Positions 1 through 7,108 of a DNA stretch of 22,245 bases are shown piece by piece. Within the stretch, counting starts at the first letter, position 1; each line of letters opens with the position of its first letter. The stretch is from positions 1 to 22,245 of the IMG/VR virus record IMGVR_UViG_3300009194_000052; one strand, written 5' to 3'. Position numbers and translations under genes: made by a program. The notes beneath the pieces were generated by a model, which worked only from the letters and a program-made list of their open reading frames with translations, was not told where the DNA came from and ran no database searches. Origin of the DNA: a virus.

Positions 1-1
1 A

Positions 2-139
2 CTGATCGTAGAGGTAGGTTCATGCTGGCTCAGCAAGTACGGCCCGGTGTTTGGAGAGGACGCACTGCCCGACCCACTTTCCGCTACTCGCCGTGCAATC
101 GTCCGCGCAGCAGCCGAGATCGGGAGGGCGATGCCGTGA
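2..139 (+). CDS. C-terminal end of an upstream gene (5' partial)
   Basis: The frame starting at base 2 is open from the window edge to a TGA at 137-139, giving the last 45 residues of a protein. The tail reads like real coding sequence, with an amphipathic Ala/Arg-rich helix (ATRRAIVRAAAEIGRAM) and mostly G/C third positions. The competing frame over the same stretch is Arg-rich and low in complexity. The next gene starts two bases after this stop, the tight spacing seen throughout the window. I do not recognise the family from this fragment. Position suggests the end of an early/middle (nin-like) operon. Confidence 0.55.
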   Translation: MIVEVGSCWLSKYGPVFGEDALPDPLSATRRAIVRAAAEIGRAMP

Positions 140-141
140 CC

Positions 142-576
142 ATGATCGAAGTGAAGACCGCCGACCTGATCGGGCCGGCGCTGGACTACTGCGTTGCGCT
201 TACAGAGCAAGAGGAAAGAGCTAAAAAAGGCCACAGGCTGGCATTCTGGAAGTTTGACGGGGAAGAGGCATTCGTCGGCTTTAATGTCCCGAGAAATTAC
301 GGGCTGGCAAAGTCGGGAGTAATGCGCCGCAAGTACGAGCCACACCAATTTTCTCCGTCAACCAAGTGGGCGGATGGTGGCTTACTTATTGATAAGTACG
401 ATGCTGTCATCGATATAAATCACGACGGCAGGTTCTACTCCGAGACGCAGGTCTGCCAGTTTGGTAAGGGCTGGGCGTCGGAAGACGAAGGTCGCCTGGT
501 TGCCGTATGCCGAGCCATCGTGTCCGCAAAGTTTGGCGACGTGGTGATGGTGCCGGCTGAGCTGGTCAGCGCATGA
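142..576 (+). CDS. NinX-like phage protein (DUF2591 family)
   Basis: A 144-residue protein. Residues 1-20 (MIEVKTADLIGPALDY...) and the block at 70-86 (FSPSTKWADGGLLIDKY) match the pattern I know from the Phage_P22_NinX/DUF2591 family, whose members start with a tVktaeLiG.aLdwaVa motif and carry an FSPStdWaqGGplIe block. The family is common in the nin region of lambdoid and P22-like phages and its molecular role is unknown. The frame is open further upstream, but the extra residues are Arg-rich and overlap the end of the upstream gene. I therefore start at the ATG at 142, two bases after that gene's stop. No strong Shine-Dalgarno is visible at proper spacing, so translational coupling is likely. 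The gene overlaps the next one by ATGA. Confidence 0.8.
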   Translation: MIEVKTADLIGPALDYCVALTEQEERAKKGHRLAFWKFDGEEAFVGFNVPRNYGLAKSGVMRRKYEPHQFSPSTKWADGGLLIDKYDAVIDINHDGRFYSETQVCQFGKGWASEDEGRLVAVCRAIVSAKFGDVVMVPAELVSA

Positions 577-788
577 AATGGGCAAAGGCCAAAGACAAGG
601 ACGGCAATGTCCTCGATCGCGTGGCGGTGAGCGATGCCGGCTACAAGGTTGCGCGCTTCACCATCGACGGTCAGGACCAGTACCGCGCCAGCCTATCGGG
701 TGAGTTCCTGCACTTCCCTGTTACTGACCCCAAGGAAGCGCAGGCTGTGTGCGAGCGTCATTACATGATCACGGGCGCCAGGCTGTAA
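573..788 (+). CDS. Small hypothetical phage protein (71 aa)
   Basis: Starts at an ATG overlapping the stop of the NinX-like gene (ATGA at 573-576) and ends with TAA at 786-788. The 71 residues are charged, with no membrane segment, signal peptide or cysteine motif, and are predicted to form a small alpha/beta protein. I do not recognise the family. The overlap with the preceding gene and codon usage like its neighbours support it being real. It is the last gene before a 232-base gap that carries a promoter, so it probably closes the upstream transcription unit. Confidence 0.65.
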   Translation: MKWAKAKDKDGNVLDRVAVSDAGYKVARFTIDGQDQYRASLSGEFLHFPVTDPKEAQAVCERHYMITGARL

Positions 789-816
789 AGACGGCGGTGT
801 TCCCATCGTCACCGGT

Positions 817-851
817 CTGGTCGCCGAAAGCAGCCCACCCGCGGCGGCCAG
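817..851 (+). other. Stem-loop in the gap after the early genes (possible terminator-like structure)
   Basis: Bases 817-825 (CTGGTCGCC) pair with 843-851 (GGCGGCCAG) to give a 9-bp stem with one G-U pair and a 17-base loop. It lies 29 bases after the stop of the preceding gene and upstream of the promoter at 887-915, where a terminator would be expected. It is followed by a pyrimidine-rich stretch (tctcttctcc, around 872-881), not by a clean T-run. It may be a weak or factor-dependent terminator. The rest of the 789-1020 gap holds the promoter and two short direct repeats; I see no RNA gene in it. Confidence 0.3.
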
Positions 852-886
852 TTCGGAATACTCGAGCCCACTCTCTTCTCCTATGG

Positions 887-915
887 TTGCCTTCATACCT
901 ATTCGGTTCGATAAT
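887..915 (+). promoter_or_regulatory. Sigma70-type promoter ahead of the terminase/packaging operon
   Basis: TTGCCT at 887-892 and GATAAT at 910-915 are separated by 17 bases, the optimal sigma70 spacing. The -10 lies in the 14-base string cgataatcagaccg (909-922), which recurs exactly at the promoter before the capsid gene (8214-8227). A 5-bp inverted repeat, TCGGT (903-907) and ACCGA (919-923), flanks the -10. The small terminase starts about 100 bases downstream, so this would drive the packaging genes. Confidence 0.6.
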
Positions 916-930
916 CAGACCGACGTGGGG

Positions 931-965
931 AGGTCAATGCCCCGAGCCACGACCAAGGTCAATGC
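931..965 (+). repeat. 10-bp direct repeat upstream of terS
   Basis: The string aggtcaatgc occurs at 931-940 and again at 956-965, start to start 25 bases apart, in the leader between the promoter and the small terminase. The first copy overlaps a possible 19-codon leader ORF (937-996, MPRATTKVNATVGVWLITR) preceded by GGAGG at short spacing. Repeats next to terS can be terminase binding sites in headful phages, but nothing here proves that. Confidence 0.35.
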
Positions 966-1020
966 GACTGTTGGCGTGTGGCTTATCACCAGATGAGCAA
1001 TACGAGTTTGAGGCCGATCA

Positions 1021-1584
1021 ATGAGAAAGGGCGAGCAGTCTGATCCAGGTAAGGGGCGCGAATCAGCGAAGCGCCAGACATCGACTGCGAAGAAGCCTTC
1101 GGTGAAAGCCGAAAAAGCTGCGCGCAAGCCTGGCCGCCCGACCGATTACAGGCCCGAGTACGCGGAGCAGGCGAAGAAGCTAACGCTGCTTGGCGCTACA
1201 GATATCGAACTGGCCGACTTCTTCCAGGTGGCGGTGTCCACCATCAGCCGCTGGAAGGTCATGCAACCTGAATTTTCGGAGGCCCTAAAGGTCGGGAAAG
1301 ATGCAGCTGACGAGCGCGTTGCTCAGTCTCTGTATCACCGCGCGCTTGGGTATAGCCATCCAGAGGTTGATATCAGGGTGGTCGAAGGTCAGATCGTCCA
1401 GACCCCATTGATCAAGCACTACCCGCCGGACACGACTGCCGCGATCTTCTGGCTGAAGAACCGCCGCAAGGAAGAATGGCGCGACAAGGTGGACGTTGAC
1501 CACGGCATTCAAGAGGACAGCCCGCTCGCGTCGTTGTTCGCCCAGCTGGCCGGCAAGACCCTGAAGCCAGGTGGTTCTGAATGA
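1021..1584 (+). CDS. terS: Terminase small subunit
   Basis: A 187-residue DNA-recognition subunit of the packaging motor. Residues 1-40 are Lys/Arg-rich with a KPGRPTDY segment, a common lead-in to phage terminase small-subunit HTH domains. Residues about 45-85 (LTLLGATDIELADFFQVAVSTISRWK) form a clear helix-turn-helix. The rest contains a helical oligomerisation region and the FWLKNRRKEEWRDKV element typical of this family (TerS of the HTH type, often annotated as phage terminase small subunit or DNA-packaging protein). The start at 1021 has TGAGG seven bases upstream. It overlaps the next gene by ATGA, and the large terminase follows one small gene later. It would bind the packaging site and load TerL. 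Confidence 0.85.
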   Translation: MRKGEQSDPGKGRESAKRQTSTAKKPSVKAEKAARKPGRPTDYRPEYAEQAKKLTLLGATDIELADFFQVAVSTISRWKVMQPEFSEALKVGKDAADERVAQSLYHRALGYSHPEVDIRVVEGQIVQTPLIKHYPPDTTAAIFWLKNRRKEEWRDKVDVDHGIQEDSPLASLFAQLAGKTLKPGGSE

Positions 1585-1856
1585 CCGACAGCAAGAAGCC
1601 GGCCCTTGCGCCTGTCGTCACGATCCACCCACATACGCTACGCGACGTGCCGGCTGTGCTGCGCTCGATAGCTGATCGCATTGAAGGAGGCGAGTTCGGC
1701 GATGCGACGCAATGCGCGGTGGTGCTGAACGGCGATATGCTGGAGATATTCGCCATCGGAGACTGCGACCCGACCGACGCCCATTACCTGCTCTGCTGCG
1801 GCGCCGCCCGCATGCAGGAGCCGCTGCTTCGCAAGGGCCTGGGCGCTGATGGCTGA
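1581..1856 (+). CDS. Small hypothetical protein between terS and terL (91 aa)
   Basis: Overlaps terS by ATGA at its start and the large terminase by 8 bases at its end, so it is translationally embedded in the packaging operon. The protein contains a predicted alpha/beta domain: a helix around residues 20-36 (LRDVPAVLRSIADRIE), then two beta strands (CAVVLNGDMLEIFAIG) and a Cys-containing helix (AHYLLCCGAARMQEPLL). No membrane segment or known enzyme motif is visible. I recall similar small proteins beside terminases in related phages but cannot name a function. Confidence 0.75.
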   Translation: MTDSKKPALAPVVTIHPHTLRDVPAVLRSIADRIEGGEFGDATQCAVVLNGDMLEIFAIGDCDPTDAHYLLCCGAARMQEPLLRKGLGADG

Positions 1857-3426
1857 GCGCGTCGAGTTTCCGCCCATCGAGGAACTGGACCCGGCCCTGC
1901 TCGAGCAGGCGCTGGCAGATCCTCTTTGGCGGCTGGACAACCTCTACATGGTGAAGACCAAAGAGGACGAGGACGGCGAGGGCCTGGTGGTGCGCTTCCG
2001 CATGAACCGGGCTCAGCGTCGGCTGGCGAAGAACCTGTGGTATCGCAACATCATCCCGAAGGCCCGTCAGCTTGGCTTTACGACCTGGGCCTGCATCTAC
2101 GCGCTGGACTGCGCGCTGTTCACCCCGAACTTCCAGGCCGGCATCGTTGCGCACACTGACGGCGCGGCGAAGAAACTCTTCCGCGACAAGGTGCTCTTTG
2201 CCTATGAGCGCCTACCCGAGATCCTGCGCCAGGCCATGCCGCTGACCAAGCAGAGCGCCGAGGAACTGGTGTTCGCCAACGGCTCGTCGATCCTGGTATC
2301 CACCTCCATGCGCGGTGGCACCATGCAATTCCTGCATGTCTCCGAGTTCGGAAAAATCTGCGCCAGGTTCCCGCACCGCGCCCGGGAGATCGTCACCGGC
2401 TCTCTGCCGGCCGTACCGAAGAGCGGTGTCGTCATCATCGAGTCGACCGCCGAAGGCCGCGATGGCGACTTCTACCTGATGACCATGCGCGCCAAGGCCC
2501 TGGCCGACGCCGGCAAGGATCTGACCAGCAAGGACTACCGGCTGCATTTCTTCCCCTGGTACGAAGGCCCAGACTACTGGATGGAGCCGGACGGCGTGGT
2601 CATCACGCCAAAGGACAACGAGTATTTTGACAGCCTCGAGTCGAAGCTCGGCATCGAGCTGCCGGTCGAGCGCCGCGCCTGGTACTGCGCCGTGCGCGAT
2701 GGCGACTTCTCCGGCGACGAGCAGAAAATGTGGCAGGAGTACCCGTCCACCGTCGAAGAGTGCTTCCAGGTGTCGAGCGAGGGCTGCTACTTCACCAAGC
2801 AGCTGACCGCGGCGCGCAAGGATGGCCGAATCAAGTCCCTGCCGCTGATCCAGTCGACGCCATGCTTCACCTTCTGGGACATCGGCAACAGCGACGGCAC
2901 CGCGATCTGGGTCGTCCAGCGTGTCGGCCATGAGTGGCGCTGCGTCCGTTTCTACGAGGCGTGGGGCGAGCCATACAGCCATGCCGTCGCCTGGCTGCAA
3001 TCGCTGGGCGTGATCTGGGAGACAATGTTCCTGCCGCACGATGCCGAGCACGTCCGCCAGGGCCAGAAAGTCAACAAGAGCCCGCGCCAGATGCTGGAAG
3101 AGCTGATGCCCGGCGTGCGCTTCGAGATCGTGCCGCGCATCGACGACGTGAATTGGGGCATCCAGCAGACGCGCGACTTCTTCCCGAATCTCTGGTTCGA
3201 CGAAGTGCACTGCAAGGAAGGCCTGATCCACATCGAGAACTACCGCAAGAAATGGAGCGAGCGCCAGAAGACGTGGAGCGATCAGCCGGACAAAACCGGC
3301 GGTCACTCCGAAGCTGCCGACGCCCTGCGCCAGCTCGCCCAGGCATACGCCGGCGGACTGATCAACATAAGCCGCGGTCCGAGCCTGTCGAGCGTTCGCC
3401 GCACCAGAAGCTGGAGAACCGCATAG
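1849..3426 (+). CDS. terL: Terminase large subunit (packaging ATPase/nuclease)
   Basis: A 525-residue motor that drives DNA into the procapsid and cuts the concatemer. N-terminal ATPase: a Walker A-like ARQLGFTT segment (72-79), the position where related terminases have ARQLGKST; a Walker B-like FLHVSEF (161-167); and the coupling motif STAEG (199-203). C-terminal RNase H-like nuclease: FWDIG with Asp344, HDAEH with His397/Asp398, and SEAADALR with Asp491, which supply the acidic metal-binding cluster. Length is normal for the family. The Walker A lacks the usual Lys after Gly (GFTT rather than GKS/GKT), a deviation known in several large terminases, where an alternative Lys or Arg (K71/R73) may serve. 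Start 1849 overlaps the preceding gene by 8 bases. Confidence 0.93.
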   Translation: MAERVEFPPIEELDPALLEQALADPLWRLDNLYMVKTKEDEDGEGLVVRFRMNRAQRRLAKNLWYRNIIPKARQLGFTTWACIYALDCALFTPNFQAGIVAHTDGAAKKLFRDKVLFAYERLPEILRQAMPLTKQSAEELVFANGSSILVSTSMRGGTMQFLHVSEFGKICARFPHRAREIVTGSLPAVPKSGVVIIESTAEGRDGDFYLMTMRAKALADAGKDLTSKDYRLHFFPWYEGPDYWMEPDGVVITPKDNEYFDSLESKLGIELPVERRAWYCAVRDGDFSGDEQKMWQEYPSTVEECFQVSSEGCYFTKQLTAARKDGRIKSLPLIQSTPCFTFWDIGNSDGTAIWVVQRVGHEWRCVRFYEAWGEPYSHAVAWLQSLGVIWETMFLPHDAEHVRQGQKVNKSPRQMLEELMPGVRFEIVPRIDDVNWGIQQTRDFFPNLWFDEVHCKEGLIHIENYRKKWSERQKTWSDQPDKTGGHSEAADALRQLAQAYAGGLINISRGPSLSSVRRTRSWRTA

Positions 3427-3842
3427 TGACCCGCCACATCCTCGACCTATCCCAGCGCCACGCCGAAAAGGTAGATGGCGAGCTGACCCTGGTATTCACC
3501 TGGCTCGGCGAAACCGTGGCCGACTCCGAGCCCTGCGTCGTGCTGCTGCCGACCTACCGCGTACTGGCGCCCGGGCATTACAAGCCATGCGTGATCGCGC
3601 TATCCTCCGCCTACAAGTACGACGACGCGCGGTATCTGTGGGAGTCGGCAGGCAGTATCGCCAGCATTCTTGGCCTTGGGCCGAGCGCGACGTTCAAGGT
3701 GGCCGACAACATCCAGTCCGCGCTGCTGGCGCTGATCAAGATGCCGCCCAAGCCTGTGACCGAGGCGAAGGTAGTGGCTGACGCCATTGTGACGGAAGAA
3801 AGCGGCCGGCAGACCACGGCCGAAATTATCGAGGAAGTATGA
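3426..3842 (+). CDS. Hypothetical phage protein between terL and the portal region (138 aa)
   Basis: The frame is open far upstream inside terL, but the real start is most likely GTG at 3426. It shares a base with the terL stop (TAGTG) and is preceded by GGAG at 3413-3416, nine bases away. The 138-residue product has beta-rich segments (ELTLVFTWLGETV; CVVLLPTYRVL; CVIALSSAYKYDD) and a helical C-terminal half. It has no signal peptide or membrane helix. I do not recognise an enzyme motif. Location between terminase and portal suggests a structural or packaging accessory role, by context only. It ends by overlapping the HNH gene (ATGA at 3839-3842). Confidence 0.7.
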   Translation: MTRHILDLSQRHAEKVDGELTLVFTWLGETVADSEPCVVLLPTYRVLAPGHYKPCVIALSSAYKYDDARYLWESAGSIASILGLGPSATFKVADNIQSALLALIKMPPKPVTEAKVVADAIVTEESGRQTTAEIIEEV

Positions 3843-4399
3843 GCGCTCCTGCGAAGGTAGTTTCAGAGGCTGACAGGCAAGACCTGATTACGCACGTTGA
3901 CTACAGGCCAGAAACTGGAGAGTTTTTCAGGAAGACGAAGGGTCCTGGATGCATTGGTGGCATTGGTGCGCGCATGTGTACCAAGCCTGCGCGTGACGGT
4001 TATTACAACCTCTGTGTAAAACAGAAGCGCTATCTTGCGCACCGTGCTGCTTGGATAATCGTCAACGGTCTAATCCCGGAAGGGATGCAGATAGACCATA
4101 TAGATCACGATCGAGGTAACAATCGCCTCAACAATCTGAGATTGGTAACCGTCCTAGGCAACAAGAAGAACGAGAGCAGGCGCAAGGACAATAAGTCTGG
4201 CGTAACCGGGGTGTGCTGGAATGATAGAGCGAAGAAGTGGCAGGCGTATTATTACCGCAACAGAAAGCTGATTTCGCTTGGCTACTATGAAAACAAGGAG
4301 CACGCAGCCGCTGCTCGTGCCGCAGCTAACGAAAACGCAGGTTTTCACCAAAACCATGGGAAGCCAGCACAGCAGAGGGTGGCGAATTGTTCGATCTAG
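3839..4399 (+). CDS. Free-standing HNH homing endonuclease with AP2 DNA-binding domain
   Basis: A 186-residue selfish nuclease. Residues 65-101 carry the HNH_3 signature: AHRAAW (His68), then QIDHIDHDRGNNRLNNLR (84-101) with the Asp-His pair and conserved Asn residues of the beta-beta-alpha metal finger. Residues 120-165 (SGVTGVCWN...KKWQAYY...LISLGYYENKEHAAAARAAA) form an AP2 domain that would bind the target site. Base composition is clearly lower in GC, with more A/T-ending codons than the flanking terminase and portal genes, indicating recent acquisition. It overlaps the preceding gene by ATGA and runs 13 bases into the portal gene, which starts at an unusual TTG. The element is therefore packed without any intergenic space. 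Confidence 0.92.
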   Translation: MSAPAKVVSEADRQDLITHVDYRPETGEFFRKTKGPGCIGGIGARMCTKPARDGYYNLCVKQKRYLAHRAAWIIVNGLIPEGMQIDHIDHDRGNNRLNNLRLVTVLGNKKNESRRKDNKSGVTGVCWNDRAKKWQAYYYRNRKLISLGYYENKEHAAAARAAANENAGFHQNHGKPAQQRVANCSI

Positions 4400-6648
4400 C
4401 TGATAAAAACTCGACGCGCGTGATCAAGGGCGGTCCCGAATCGCGGCTGTCGTTCGACGATCCCGAGCCGGCCGAGCACCGCGGCAACGTCCTGGACAAC
4501 GAAGAGCACCATCGCCTGCACAAGCGGCTGATGGGTAACTACCAGCGCGAGCTGGATCGCCAGCACGACAACCGCATCGAGCAGGCGCAGGACGAAGATT
4601 TCTACGACAACATCCAGTGGTCGGAAGAGGACGCTCGCACCCTGCGCGATCGCGGCCAAGCGCCTCTGACCTACAACGTCATCAGCCAGACCGTGAACTG
4701 GATCATCGGCAGCGAGAAGCGCGGGCGCACCGACTTCAACATCCTGCCGCGCGGCAAGGAAGACTCGAAGCCGGCCGAGCGCAAGACCAGCCTGCTCAAG
4801 TACCTGAGCGACGTGAACCGCACGCCTTTCCACCGCTCCCGCGCGTTCGAGGATGCCGTGAAGGTCGGAATCGGCTGGATCGAGGATGGCGTAACCGACG
4901 AGGACGACGGCGAGCCGATTTACAGCCGCTACGAGTCCTGGCGCAACATGCTGTGGGATTCGGCCTCGACCGAGTTCGACCTGTCCGACTGCCGCTACGT
5001 CATCCGCACCAAGTGGGTTGATCTCGACATCGCCATCGCCATGTTCCCCGATCGGCAGCACCTGCTCGAGCGCTCCGCCGAGGTGGGCGACCGGCTTGGC
5101 TACGACCTGGCCAACGGCGACGAGGTGATGGACTACGCCGAGAACGAGCGCGAGACGACCGTAGGCTCCGCTATCGATAACGTGGATTCCCGCCGTGACC
5201 GCGTTCGCCTGATCGAAATATGGTTCCGCAAGCCAGAGCGCGTGCAGAAGGTGGTGGGCGGCGAGTTCGGTGGCGAGCCCTATGATCCCGAGCATCCGGG
5301 CCACATGAAGACCCTGCAGTCCGGCCAGGCCATCGTCGCCGAGCGGGTGATGCTGCGCATGCACTGCGCGGTGATGACCACCGAGGGCCTGCTGTTCTTC
5401 GGCCAGAGCCCGTACCGGCACAACCGCTTCCCCTTCACCCCGATCTGGGGCTATCGCCGCGGGCGCGACGGCCTGCCCTATGGCGTGATCCGCGGACTGA
5501 AGGACATCCAGGAGGACATCAACAAGCGCGCGAGCAAGGCGCTGTTCATCCTGTCCACGAACAAGACCATCATGGAAGAGGGCGCAGTGCCCGACATGGA
5601 TGAGTTCATGGAAGAGGTGGCCAGGCCGGACGGCGTGCTGGTCGTCAAGCCCAACAAGCGCCTCGAGCTGAATGTTGACCGCGACCTGGCGCCGGCGCAC
5701 CTCGAGCTGATGGGTCGCTCGATCCAGATGATCCAGTCGGTATCGGGCGTCACCGACGAGCTGATGGGGCGGACCACCAACGCCACGTCCGGCATTGCCG
5801 TGCAGGCGCGCCAGGAGCAGGGCGCCATGTCCACCAGCAAGCTCTTCGACAACCTGCGCTTCGCCGTCCAGGTGCAGGGCGAGAAGCAGCTGAGCCTGGT
5901 CGAACAGTATTTCACCGAGCAGAAGCAGTTCCGCATCACCAACAGCCGCGGCACGCCGGACTACATCACCGTGAACGACGGCCTGCCTGAGAACGACATC
6001 GTGCGCTCGAAGGCCGACTTCGTGATCTCCGACGCCGAGTGGCGCGCCTCCATGCGCCAGGCCCAGGCCGAGCAGCTGATGGAAATGATGACCCGCCTGC
6101 CGCCGCAGGTCGCCATGGTCATGCTGGACCTGGTGATCGAGACGATGGACCTGCCGAACCGCGACGAGCTGGTCAAGCGCATCCGCCAGGTGACCGGCCA
6201 GCGCGACCCGGACGCCCAGGAGCTGACCCCGGAAGAGCAGCAGGCCATGCAGGCGCAGCAGCAGCAGGCGCAACTGCAGCAGGAGATGTTCATGGCGGAG
6301 CTGCGCGCCAAGATCGCCAAGGCCGTCAAGGACGAAGTGGACGCCCAGGCCAAGGCCGCCGGCATCGCCAAGACCAACGTGGAGATCCAGCAGGCCGCCG
6401 TGAACACTGCCCAGACCGCCATGCAGGCGCCGGGACTTCTGCCGGTGGCCGATGGCATAATGGAAGAGGCCGGCTTTGTCTCGGCCACTGATCAGCAGCG
6501 CATGCAGCAGGAGCAAGCCGCCCAGCAGCAGGCGATGGCCGAGCAGCAGGCGGCAGAGCAAGCCGCAATGCAGCAGATGCAGCAGGCGCCCGATGGTGCT
6601 ATGCAGCAGCAACCCGCACCGGATGGTGCAGCACCGCAACCCATGTGA
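4387..6648 (+). CDS. Portal protein (P22 gp1-like)
   Basis: A 753-residue dodecameric portal through which DNA enters and leaves the head. Length is close to the P22 portal (about 725). The N-terminal half has the features I associate with the P22-like portal family: NVISQTVNWIIGSEKRGRTDF, TPFHRSRAFEDAVKVGIGW, RYESWRNMLWDSAS, and later GYRRGRDGLPYGVIRGLKDIQEDINKRASKAL. Residues after about 610 are Gln/Ala/Met-rich helix, predicted coiled coil, matching the barrel region of P22-type portals. The start is TTG at 4387, supported by GAGGG at 4375-4379 seven bases upstream. There is no in-frame ATG or GTG between the upstream stop (4327) and this codon, and the HNH gene overlaps it. Confidence 0.92.
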   Translation: MFDLADKNSTRVIKGGPESRLSFDDPEPAEHRGNVLDNEEHHRLHKRLMGNYQRELDRQHDNRIEQAQDEDFYDNIQWSEEDARTLRDRGQAPLTYNVISQTVNWIIGSEKRGRTDFNILPRGKEDSKPAERKTSLLKYLSDVNRTPFHRSRAFEDAVKVGIGWIEDGVTDEDDGEPIYSRYESWRNMLWDSASTEFDLSDCRYVIRTKWVDLDIAIAMFPDRQHLLERSAEVGDRLGYDLANGDEVMDYAENERETTVGSAIDNVDSRRDRVRLIEIWFRKPERVQKVVGGEFGGEPYDPEHPGHMKTLQSGQAIVAERVMLRMHCAVMTTEGLLFFGQSPYRHNRFPFTPIWGYRRGRDGLPYGVIRGLKDIQEDINKRASKALFILSTNKTIMEEGAVPDMDEFMEEVARPDGVLVVKPNKRLELNVDRDLAPAHLELMGRSIQMIQSVSGVTDELMGRTTNATSGIAVQARQEQGAMSTSKLFDNLRFAVQVQGEKQLSLVEQYFTEQKQFRITNSRGTPDYITVNDGLPENDIVRSKADFVISDAEWRASMRQAQAEQLMEMMTRLPPQVAMVMLDLVIETMDLPNRDELVKRIRQVTGQRDPDAQELTPEEQQAMQAQQQQAQLQQEMFMAELRAKIAKAVKDEVDAQAKAAGIAKTNVEIQQAAVNTAQTAMQAPGLLPVADGIMEEAGFVSATDQQRMQQEQAAQQQAMAEQQAAEQAAMQQMQQAPDGAMQQQPAPDGAAPQPM

Positions 6649-6659
6649 GGTAGAGACCC

Positions 6660-7097
6660 ATGAGCGACCCCCAGATCGAGCAGGAAATCCAGGCCAAGGG
6701 CCTGACCGCGCCGCGCGTTACGCCGGCTGATATCGAGGCGAACATCGCCAGCGAGCACTACTTCACCGGAGCGGATGGCCGATACGGTGCGATCCTCAAC
6801 GAGACGTATGTGGGGACGGAACTCCCACGGGACGATGATGGTGATCTGGAGCCATTGGAGCTGATCACCTTCTGTGTGCTGGTCATGCGAAACGGCTTCA
6901 CCGTCACCGGTGAATCGGCCTGTGCCAGCCCGGAGAACTTCGACGCCGAGCTGGGGCGCAAGATCGCGCGCCAGAACGCCGTCGCCAAGGTGTGGCCGCT
7001 GATGGGCTACGAGCTGAAGCAGCGCCTGCATGATCGCGCAGGCGAATGCACCTGCGGCCCAAATGAAGGCTGCACCAACTGCCCGACCACCAACTGA
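6660..7097 (+). CDS. Gp49-family phage protein (N4 gp49 / Sf6 gp66 family)
   Basis: A 145-residue protein. Residues 30-45 (ASEHYFTGADGRYG) and especially 68-121 (LITFCVLVMRNGFTVTGESACASPENFD...GRKIARQNAVAKVWPLMGYELK) fit the conserved pattern of the Phage_gp49_66 family (PF13876): lTfCvl...NGF.vtGesa...penFd...G...A...A....W...gy.L. Its function is unknown although it is widespread in tailed phages. Unusually, the last 16 residues hold four cysteines (130, 132, 138, 141) in a C-x-C-x5-C-x2-C arrangement that could bind zinc. It lies between portal and scaffold with 11-base gaps on both sides. In other phages the gene is often outside the head module. Confidence 0.85.
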   Translation: MSDPQIEQEIQAKGLTAPRVTPADIEANIASEHYFTGADGRYGAILNETYVGTELPRDDDGDLEPLELITFCVLVMRNGFTVTGESACASPENFDAELGRKIARQNAVAKVWPLMGYELKQRLHDRAGECTCGPNEGCTNCPTTN

Positions 7098-7108
7098 GGA
7101 CAACAGCC

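Noticed and set aside
22-141. N-terminal extension of the NinX-like gene to an ATG at 22
   Set aside because: The added 40 residues are Arg-rich and overlap a better coding frame that ends at 139; the family start fits ATG 142.
749-1024. A 91-codon plus frame across the gap before terS
   Set aside because: It runs through the promoter and the stem-loop, starts inside the preceding gene without a ribosome binding site, and has an Arg/Pro/Ser-rich noise-like product.
2212-3306. A 364-codon minus-strand frame opposite terL
   Set aside because: Shadow of the large terminase coding frame. No sensible protein features, and the plus-strand protein has ATPase and nuclease motifs.
2934-3425. Upstream extension of the 138-aa gene inside terL
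   Set aside because: It overlaps terL in another frame and is Arg/Pro-rich; GTG 3426 overlaps the terL stop and has a good Shine-Dalgarno.
4396-6639. A 747-codon open frame on the minus strand opposite the portal gene
   Set aside because: It mirrors the portal frame almost end to end, as happens in GC-rich genes that avoid TTA, CTA and TCA codons. The product is Leu/His/Gly-rich and unlike any protein, while the plus strand has clear portal motifs.
6230-6640. CAG-rich tracts at the end of the portal gene as a microsatellite
   Set aside because: The repeats are irregular and mixed with ATG and GCG codons. They encode the Gln/Met/Ala-rich helix expected of a P22-type portal barrel, so protein constraint explains them.
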